A stretch of DNA of 64,000 nt from NCBI GenBank assembly GCA_963921355.3, contig OZ001190.1, positions 1,426,001-1,490,000 on the forward strand, written 5' to 3'. The position numbers were made by a program, and so were the translations under genes. The notes under the pieces were generated by a model that did not search any database, was not told where the DNA came from, and saw only the letters and a program-made list of their open reading frames with translations. Positions 58,222 through 64,000 of the stretch are shown here, one piece after another (the first letter of the stretch is position 1; each line of letters opens with the position of its first letter). The DNA comes from CAWUEZ02 sp963921355. Its GTDB lineage: Bacteria; Pseudomonadota; Alphaproteobacteria; Thalassobaculales; Thalassobaculaceae.

Positions 58222-59601
58222 ATGGCAACGCGACCCCGGAGTTCGCCGAAGACCAAGGACACCCTGCCGCAGATCGGGAGCACCGGCCTTCGCGAGTATG
58301 GCGGGTTCATCGAAGAAGAGTTCCTGCGGGAGCTGGCGGGCACCAAGGCGAACAAGGTGTACCGGGAAATGGGCGAGAACGACCCGATCTGCGCGGCGAT
58401 CCTGTTCGTGATCACCATGCTGCTGCGCCAGGTGAAGTGGACGGTGCAGCCCGCCACCGAAGATCAGGCCGGCAAGGATGCGGCCGACATGCTGCACACC
58501 ACCCTGTTCGAGGATATGGACACGGCGTGGGACGATCTGATCAGCGAGATCTGCACGATGTTCGAGTTCGGGCATGCCCTGCTGGAAGTCGTCTGGAAAG
58601 TGCGCCGCGGCCCCGACGCCCCGCGCGATCGCGGGCGCTCGATGCTATCGGATGGCGCGCTGGCGCCGAAGATCATCGCCCTGCGCGGCCAGGAAACCCT
58701 TTGGCGCTGGGATATGGACGAGTTCGGCCAGATCAACGGCGTATTCCAGCAGCCGTGGGTCGGCCGGCAGGTATTCATCCCGGCATCGCGCTTCGTGCTG
58801 TTCCGCACCCTGGTGATCAAGAACAACCCGCTGGGGAAATCCGTGCTGCGCGGCGCGTACCGGCCCTGGTTCTTCAAGAAGCGGATCGAGGAAATCGAAG
58901 GCATCGGCGTGGAACGCGATCTGGCCGGCTATCCGGTGATGCGCATCCCCGGGCGGCTGATGGACGGGAACGCCAGCAACGAAGAAAAGGCGGTGTTCAG
59001 CAGCTACAAGGAGCTGGTGACGCGCATTCGGCGGAACCAATCGGAAGGGCTGGTGCTGCCGAGCGATCGCGATGACAACGGCAACGCGCTGTACGATCTG
59101 GAACTGCTGGCATCGGCCGGCCAACGATCCCTCGATACAACGAAGATCAAGGATGGCTACGCCCGCGACATCGCCATGTCCGTGCTGGCCGACTTCATCT
59201 TCCTGGGCCAGAAGGCCGTGGGCAGCTTCGCGCTTTCGGACGACAAGACGGATCTGTTCGCTACCGCACTGGGCGCCTGGCTGGGCGGCGTCGCCGGCAT
59301 CCTGAACCGGGATGTGGTTGGCCGGATGTGGGATCTGAACAGGTTCGATCCGGCCCTGCAGCCGACGCTGGTGCCGGGCGACATCGAATCCCCGGATCTG
59401 GAAGAACTGGGCGCGTACATCACGGCGCTGGCCGGTGCCGGCGCCCCGCTGTTCCCGGATCGCGAACTGGAAAACCACCTGCGGGGCCAGGGTGGCCTGC
59501 CGCTTGCGCCGGAAGAAGACGACGGGGATCTGGATGATCCTGGCGGCCTGGAACCCAATCCTGATGAAGATCCTGACGAGGATCCGGCTGGCGCCAGCTG
59601 A
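58222..59601 (+). CDS. Portal protein (Mu gp29/DUF935-like)
   Basis: This 459-residue protein shows the phage portal layout: YREMGENDPICAAILFVITML, FEFGHALLEVVWKV, FRTLVIKNNPLGKSVLRGAY and IEGIGVERDLAGYPVMRIPG. A helical stem follows, then an acidic, Pro-rich C-terminal tail. It forms the DNA entry ring of the head. The order terminase-portal-MuF is that of Mu-like heads. Start ATG 58222 with AAGAGG 10 bp upstream; the stop overlaps the next gene by one base. Confidence 0.88.
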   Translation: MATRPRSSPKTKDTLPQIGSTGLREYGGFIEEEFLRELAGTKANKVYREMGENDPICAAILFVITMLLRQVKWTVQPATEDQAGKDAADMLHTTLFEDMDTAWDDLISEICTMFEFGHALLEVVWKVRRGPDAPRDRGRSMLSDGALAPKIIALRGQETLWRWDMDEFGQINGVFQQPWVGRQVFIPASRFVLFRTLVIKNNPLGKSVLRGAYRPWFFKKRIEEIEGIGVERDLAGYPVMRIPGRLMDGNASNEEKAVFSSYKELVTRIRRNQSEGLVLPSDRDDNGNALYDLELLASAGQRSLDTTKIKDGYARDIAMSVLADFIFLGQKAVGSFALSDDKTDLFATALGAWLGGVAGILNRDVVGRMWDLNRFDPALQPTLVPGDIESPDLEELGAYITALAGAGAPLFPDRELENHLRGQGGLPLAPEEDDGDLDDPGGLEPNPDEDPDEDPAGAS

Positions 59602-60698
59602 TGAATGCCCTTTCCCAGTACTCGATCGGGCCGGCCGGGTTCACCAAGGCCCGGCGGCCGTCGTTCGAGGACGCGCTGCGCGCCATTGCTGATAGCCAGA
59701 CGCCGGCGATCCGGCGGGCGATCCTGGGCGCTCTGGCATCAGCTGATCAGGCAACGATCAAAGCGCTGGCCGAAGCCATCCAGGCCGGCCAGGTGGGCAC
59801 GGTGTTGGCCCTGCTGGGCCTGAACCAGATGGAAGCCCGGCTGGGCCCGGCTGTTGCCGAGATCCGGCAGACGTTGGCCCGAGCTGGTGCCCTGGCAGCT
59901 GCGAGCGCGCCGACGATCCCGCAGCTGGTGGGCCCGGATCTGACCATCACGTTCGATCTGTACAACCCGCGCACGCTGCAGTTCCTGGAACAGTACGAAA
60001 TGGGGCTGATCCGCGAGATCAGCGAAACCACCCGTGCCGGCATTCGCCAGATGGTGACGGATGGCATCGTGCAGGGCCGGAACCCCCGGGCCGTGGCGCG
60101 CGAACTGAAGAAATCGGTGGGGCTGACGCAGCGCCAGGCTAAGGCGGTGTCGAACTTCCGTCGCGAGCTCGAAGACTTCCACCTGAAGCGATCCGCCGGG
60201 GCCTGGAATCTGGGCGGCAAGAAATCGAAGGCCCCGGGCGGCGCCGGGGTGTTCATGATCGATGAGGATGGCAACCCGCTTGATGGGATCATGCATCGCC
60301 GGCTGCGTGATTTCCGGTTCGATCGCAGCCTTCAGCGGGCCATGCAGACGGGCAAGCCGCTGACGCCCGAGCAGATCGACAAGATGGTCGATCGCTACCG
60401 CCAGCGGATGATCAAGTTTCGGGCCGAAACGATCGCACGCACCGAGTCCATGCGGGCGGTGAATCACGGCAACGATCAGGCGTGGCGGCAGGCAGCTGAT
60501 CAGGGCATTGGCCGGGTGCTGAAGTTCGCACGCACGGCCGGGGATGAGCGGGTGCGGATCGGCCACCGACGCATCCCGAAGCTGAACGAAGGCGGCGTGC
60601 CGATCGATCAGCCGTTCATGACGCCCAGTGGCCCGAAGATGATTTCACCGTTCGGGATCGGCTGCCGGTGCACCGCGATCTACAAGGTTCTGGAATGA
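59601..60698 (+). CDS. MuF-type phage head morphogenesis protein
   Basis: This is a 365-residue minor head protein of the SPP1 gp7 / Mu gpF family. It has a helical N-terminal part, then FDLYNPRTLQFLEQYEMGLIREI. The MuF core has ARELKKSVGLTQRQAKAV, ETIARTESMRAVNHGND and the ending FGIGCRCTAIYKV. Such proteins help head assembly and are injected with DNA in some phages; polyvalent and toxin domains are often linked to them. The next gene starts inside its stop codon (ATGA). Confidence 0.93.
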   Translation: MNALSQYSIGPAGFTKARRPSFEDALRAIADSQTPAIRRAILGALASADQATIKALAEAIQAGQVGTVLALLGLNQMEARLGPAVAEIRQTLARAGALAAASAPTIPQLVGPDLTITFDLYNPRTLQFLEQYEMGLIREISETTRAGIRQMVTDGIVQGRNPRAVARELKKSVGLTQRQAKAVSNFRRELEDFHLKRSAGAWNLGGKKSKAPGGAGVFMIDEDGNPLDGIMHRRLRDFRFDRSLQRAMQTGKPLTPEQIDKMVDRYRQRMIKFRAETIARTESMRAVNHGNDQAWRQAADQGIGRVLKFARTAGDERVRIGHRRIPKLNEGGVPIDQPFMTPSGPKMISPFGIGCRCTAIYKVLE

Positions 60699-60826
60699 TC
60701 TGGGCCTGGATGATCGAAACCTACCTGCTAGGCGTCGGGATCTTCATGGCGATCGCGGCCCTGTGCCTAGTCGCCGGATTGATCGCCCTGATCGTCTGGG
60801 CCGTCCGTCACTTCCGCAGCGACTAG
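60695..60826 (+). CDS. Small single-span membrane protein (43 residues)
   Basis: ATG 60695 overlaps the MuF stop and opens 43 codons, ending at TAG 60824-60826. It is one long hydrophobic helix (GVGIFMAIAALCLVAGLIAL) with a basic tail (RHFRSD). It could be a holin-like or head-linked membrane peptide. Translation coupling to the head protein is clear; the role is not. Confidence 0.65.
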   Translation: MIWAWMIETYLLGVGIFMAIAALCLVAGLIALIVWAVRHFRSD

Positions 60827-60973
60827 CCCGATCGCGATCAGGTTCAGCGCCTGTACTGCGCTGGTGAGGGCCGTTCGGCCGGCTGCGGAAATCCCATCCA
60901 AGGAATCCAGCCCGCACGCTGCTTTGTGCAGCGCGTCGTACACCTGGTGATCGTCGATCTGCCGGCGGTCCAT
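60767..60973 (-). CDS. Hypothetical small protein (68 residues) on the opposite strand
   Basis: This minus-strand frame reads like a real protein: DDHQVYDALHKAACGLDSLDG, then TALTSAVQALNLIAIGLVAA and an acidic tail. It overlaps the end of the small membrane protein gene. It has no recognised family, and no other gene covers its 5' half, so it may be real. Confidence 0.45.
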   Translation of the reverse strand: MDRRQIDDHQVYDALHKAACGLDSLDGISAAGRTALTSAVQALNLIAIGLVAAEVTDGPDDQGDQSGD

Positions 60974-61032
60974 GGCTGGAACCTACCAGAACGCGCGAAG
61001 GCGCAACACCCGAGCATGGAGCCTTGCGGATG

Positions 61033-64000
61033 ATGTACGCGACGGTTGCTGACCTGCCCGATTCAGTGCGGAAGCTGCTGGATACGGCGACCAGCCGCCG
61101 GCTGTTCTGGCGGTTGGTGAACCGCGAAGTGGAGAAGGGCGCATCATCCGCCTTGGCGTTCTCGCGCGCCTGGGCGGGCCTGGAGCGTGCGGGGTATGCC
61201 GAGCACCCGGATGGGTGCTGGCGGCGCTGTACGCCCGCCCAGAAGGCCGTGGTGGCCGAAACCACCCGCCTGGCCAAACTCAGCAAGCGGATGGTTGCCC
61301 TTGCCGCCCGCACCGCCGAAGCCACTGGCGCCCGGCCGCTGTACGTGAAGCGCCTGGTGCTGAACGGGGACGAGATCGTTGCCTGGGCGCGTGAGCAAGG
61401 GTTCACGTCGACCACGCCGGCTGAAGAACTGCATGTGACGGTGGCGTTCAGCCGGCAGCCGATTCCGTGGGATCGTGTGCCGCTGGCCGAAGACAAGCTG
61501 ACGATCACGGGCGGCCGCCGGATGATCAAGCCCCTGGGCGATAAGGGCGCGGTCGTTCTGCGCTTCGAGGATTCCCGCCTCACTGCCCGGTGGCAGGCGT
61601 TCGTTGACGCAGGGGCCAGCTGGGATCACCCCGGCTACCAGCCGCACGTCACCATCACCTACAGCTTCCCGCCCGATCTCGATCCCCGCATCATCGCCAC
61701 CTATGCCGGCCCGATCGAGCTTGGCCCAGAGATCGCGAAGGAACTCGATCCCGATTGGCACACGCGGATTGTCGAGAAGTACAACCCGCACCAGCCGCGC
61801 GATCGTGGCGGCCGGTGGACCGCCGGTGCCGGGGCTGGTTTCAACGCGCCGCAGCTGGGGGGCAAGCCTGATCCGTTCCTGGTGAAGGAACCGCCGGTGG
61901 CGACCGAGATCGATGGGAACGCCAACGCGGAAGACGTGGCGGTGTTCACCAGCGACTTCGAACCGGGCGCGGAACTGAACGGGGTGCCGTTCGAATCCTG
62001 GCAGCCGCCGACCACCCAGGCTGGCTGGGCCGGTGTGGACGGCCAGAAGGCCCTGGACGAACCGCCCATGCCGGAGATCACGGGCAAGCGGCCGGGCAGC
62101 GGCGTGATCGTGGAAGAACCGGATGGCCGGGTGTGGCTGATCGAGCCGACGAACCACTTCGGCGGGTATGAGCACACGTTCCCGAAGGGCGGGATCGAGG
62201 CAGGACTCAGCCCGCAGGCGAACGCGATCAAGGAAACCTGGGAAGAGTCCGGACTGAAGGTCGAGATCACCGGGTACGTGGGCGATTTCGAGCGCACCAC
62301 ATCCGTGGCCCGCTACTACACCGCGCGCCGCACGGGTGGCACGCCGAAGGATCACGGCGAAGAAAGCCAGTCCGTGAAGCTCGTGCCCCGCGGGGAACTG
62401 GCCGACTTCGCCACGCACAACGCCGACGCGCCGATCATCGCCACGTACCTGGGCGTGGGCAAAGCCGCCATCAACCTGGCGCAGGTCGATGCCCGGGTGG
62501 CGAAGGCGAAGGGTGGCAACTGGAAGAAGCAGCTGCGCGCGCCTTCCGGTAGCCCGATTGGTGGCCAGTGGGTGGCCTACGGTGCCGGGGCGCTGGGAGC
62601 GGCCGTGGCCGCCATGGGCGAGCCCTTGAAGCTGCAGACGCTGCAGGGCGCGAACATGCAGCACCCTGACATCGTGAAGGGCAACAAGCTGGCGGCCTTG
62701 TACGAGGAAAAGGCCAATGCCGGTGACTACCAGTTCTTCAAGGATCTGGAAGCATCGGGCGCGGCCCCGAAGGCCTCGAAGGGCACATACAGCAGCAAGA
62801 CGCACGCGAACTATCAGGAGGCCAAGGCGTACGCCCAGGCCAAGCACCGGGCGGCCATGGGCGCTGCACCGACAGCCGGCGGCTCGATCAAGCCGGCCGG
62901 CAAGCAGGCGGGCGAACCGGAGGTGGCGCTATCGTCGCTGAACAAGGTGGGCCCGAAGCCGGGCGGCACCGCGAAGGGCGGGCTGTACGAGGACGCGGAC
63001 GGCCAGAAGTGGCTGGTCAAATCGTACGACACGGCGGATCAGGCCCGGCAGGAAGTCCTGGCCGCGTCGCTCTACCAGGCGGCCGGCGCATCCACCCCGG
63101 AAATGAAGCTGATCGATACAGGCGACACGTTCGGCCCGAACGGCGTGGGCGTGATGTCGAAGTGGGAAGACGGCCTGGAGTTTCACGGTCCGTCCAGTTC
63201 CCAGTGGGCGAACGCGAAGCTGATGGCGCAACCGGATTTCGCGGCCGACGCCTGGCTGGCGAACTGGGATGTGACTGGACTCGGCCACGACAACATCGCG
63301 TTCAACACCGCCACCGGGAAGATGATGCGCGTCGATCCCGGCGGATCTCTCGAGTACCGGGCCATGGGCGGCAAGAAGGGCACCGCCTGGAACAAGCAGG
63401 CCAGCGAATGGGACACGCTGCGCGATCCCAAGGTGAACACCCAATCCGCCGCGATGTTCGGCGATATGACGGATGCTGGCCTGAAGAACAGCGCGATGAA
63501 GGTCGCTGCAGTGGATGACGCCACGATCAAGGCGATCACCGCCAAGCATCTGCCTGAAGGCCAGGCCTCGAAGATGGCCGACACCCTGATCGCGCGCCGG
63601 GATGCGATCGCCGCCAAGGCCGGGATCGACGTCGACCACGCCAAGGCGCCAGGCAAGCTGGATGACATCACCCTGGCCAGCCCGGCCGCCAAGGCCGCCA
63701 GCCCAGCAGCTGGTGGCGCGGGTGCGATCGACGCGATGAAGCCCATGGAGGCCGCCGACTTCCCGAAGTCGACCACGGCCGGCTTCTACGCGAACCAATC
63801 GGCCAAGCTGGTGGCGGCCGCGAAGGCCGGCGACATCGAGACCGTGCAGAAGCTGGCGGCCTACGAGCCGAAATCGATCAAGGCCCAGAAATCGACCAAC
63901 TACCAGGCGTTCAAGAACCAGGCCGATCAGGTGCTGGCGTCGATGGAAACGAAGGCTGCGGCCGTGCCGGCCAGCATGGGCCCGGGTGCCAAGCCGGCTT
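61033..64000 (+). CDS. Polyvalent phage protein: ChaB-like, Acb1-like 2H phosphoesterase, Nudix and kinase-like modules (open at right edge)
   Basis: One unbroken frame encodes at least 989 residues. (1) ChaB-like, about 5-65: ADLPDSVRKLL ... RAWAGLERAGY. (2) 2H phosphoesterase, about 100-235: two HxT motifs at His134-Val-Thr136 and His205-Val-Thr207. Its LYVKRLVLNGDEIVAWA start resembles the anti-CBASS protein Acb1. (3) Linker NPHQPRDRGGRWT from residue 251. (4) Nudix-like, about 315-430: box at 386-408 keeps Glu401, Glu404 and Glu405, but the first Glu is Leu392 and the Arg is Lys400. (5) Linker APSGSPIGGQW. (6) Kinase-like, about 640-860: Lys663 in KWLVKS, Asp746/Asp753-Asn754 in a catalytic loop, Asp768 in RVDPGG. 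Flanking helical AGD-repeats. ATG 61033 follows ATG 61030. It follows MuF, so it may be packaged. Confidence 0.85.
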   Translation, partial: MYATVADLPDSVRKLLDTATSRRLFWRLVNREVEKGASSALAFSRAWAGLERAGYAEHPDGCWRRCTPAQKAVVAETTRLAKLSKRMVALAARTAEATGARPLYVKRLVLNGDEIVAWAREQGFTSTTPAEELHVTVAFSRQPIPWDRVPLAEDKLTITGGRRMIKPLGDKGAVVLRFEDSRLTARWQAFVDAGASWDHPGYQPHVTITYSFPPDLDPRIIATYAGPIELGPEIAKELDPDWHTRIVEKYNPHQPRDRGGRWTAGAGAGFNAPQLGGKPDPFLVKEPPVATEIDGNANAEDVAVFTSDFEPGAELNGVPFESWQPPTTQAGWAGVDGQKALDEPPMPEITGKRPGSGVIVEEPDGRVWLIEPTNHFGGYEHTFPKGGIEAGLSPQANAIKETWEESGLKVEITGYVGDFERTTSVARYYTARRTGGTPKDHGEESQSVKLVPRGELADFATHNADAPIIATYLGVGKAAINLAQVDARVAKAKGGNWKKQLRAPSGSPIGGQWVAYGAGALGAAVAAMGEPLKLQTLQGANMQHPDIVKGNKLAALYEEKANAGDYQFFKDLEASGAAPKASKGTYSSKTHANYQEAKAYAQAKHRAAMGAAPTAGGSIKPAGKQAGEPEVALSSLNKVGPKPGGTAKGGLYEDADGQKWLVKSYDTADQARQEVLAASLYQAAGASTPEMKLIDTGDTFGPNGVGVMSKWEDGLEFHGPSSSQWANAKLMAQPDFAADAWLANWDVTGLGHDNIAFNTATGKMMRVDPGGSLEYRAMGGKKGTAWNKQASEWDTLRDPKVNTQSAAMFGDMTDAGLKNSAMKVAAVDDATIKAITAKHLPEGQASKMADTLIARRDAIAAKAGIDVDHAKAPGKLDDITLASPAAKAASPAAGGAGAIDAMKPMEAADFPKSTTAGFYANQSAKLVAAAKAGDIETVQKLAAYEPKSIKAQKSTNYQAFKNQADQVLASMETKAAAVPASMGPGAKPA

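Larger units (their letters stand above)
37645..64000. mobile_element. Prophage, left part (continues past the right edge)
   Basis: From just after tRNA-Arg the gene content becomes entirely phage-like: Xis-like HTH, RecT, CI/S24 repressor, GapR, RusA, DUF1376, DnaB helicase, methylases, terminase small and large, portal, MuF-type head protein and a polyvalent protein. Shared intergenic CCTA operators and a shared CGCAACGGAG ribosome box tie both arms together. No integrase or transposase is seen; it may lie beyond 64000. The left boundary is uncertain, somewhere between 37645 and 37824. The head genes resemble the Mu-like type, but replication genes are those of a RecT/DnaB phage, so it is a mosaic. 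Confidence 0.9.

Noticed and set aside
61144..62847. 567-codon minus-strand frame at the right end
   Set aside because: It is the complement of the polyvalent protein, whose frame has clear domain motifs; the antisense product has none.
37645..64000. Transposable Mu-like prophage
   Set aside because: Portal and MuF are Mu-like, but no MuA or MuB transposition gene is visible, and a RecT/DnaB/RusA replication set is present.

Overview
The window is GC-rich, double-stranded bacterial DNA that looks alphaproteobacterial, most likely from a Rhodospirillales-like lineage. The reasons are the cobS-cobT-J-domain-bolA block, the argJ-parvulin-secA neighbourhood, the DUF2889, DUF4864 and ribbon-helix-helix families, an FNR-type regulator with a C-x2-C-x7-C cluster, and the aroK-aroB-CNNM order. 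No species can be named from the sequence alone.

Positions 1-37.6 kb are host chromosome. 1-9.2 kb holds mutT (cut by the edge), argJ, a periplasmic parvulin and an unknown gene on the minus strand. On the plus strand follow secA, a TetR regulator carrying a SecA-type zinc tail, an FAD-linked hydroxyacid dehydrogenase and an ABM-fold protein. 9.2-14.5 kb holds an MFS transporter divergent from an AraC regulator, a cytosine-deaminase-like amidohydrolase, a NIPSNAP protein and a 5'-nucleotidase. 14.5-22.8 kb holds cobT-cobS (aerobic cobalt chelation), a J-domain protein, bolA, an RHH protein, DUF2889, a CNNM/CorC membrane protein and aroB-aroK. 23-31.7 kb holds a small membrane protein overlapping a large secreted protein, xerD, accA, a molybdopterin oxidoreductase, and a TVP38 protein with a flavin disulfide oxidoreductase. 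31.7-37.6 kb holds an orphan histidine kinase, an FNR-type regulator, a degenerate PanC paralogue, gpt, a DUF4864 protein, an OmpA-like lipoprotein and tRNA-Arg(ACG).

From just after the tRNA to the right edge (about 37.7-64 kb) lies a prophage that continues beyond the window. Its left arm is a minus-strand recombination operon (Xis-like HTH, RecT, coiled-coil partner) and a CI/S24-type repressor. Rightward come a GapR homologue, RusA, a DUF1376 protein and a DnaB-type helicase. An accessory block with a GNAT-like protein, an HTH protein and DNA/RNA modification genes (DUF5131, ASCH-like, MT-A70, ParB-methylase) follows. The packaging and head genes are terminase small and large subunits, portal and a MuF-type head protein. 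No integrase, transposase, capsid or tail gene is visible.

Two phage features stand out. The first is an open-ended polyprotein of at least 989 residues at 61033-64000. I read its modules as ChaB-like, a 2H phosphoesterase resembling the anti-CBASS protein Acb1, a divergent Nudix domain and a HipA/PI3K-like kinase fold. It is probably a head-packaged counter-defence protein. The second is a recurring intergenic element of CCTA cores spaced 10 bp apart, found at promoters across the prophage, probably the operator of one phage regulator. A recurring CGCAACGGAG box in front of several phage start codons is a third shared signal.
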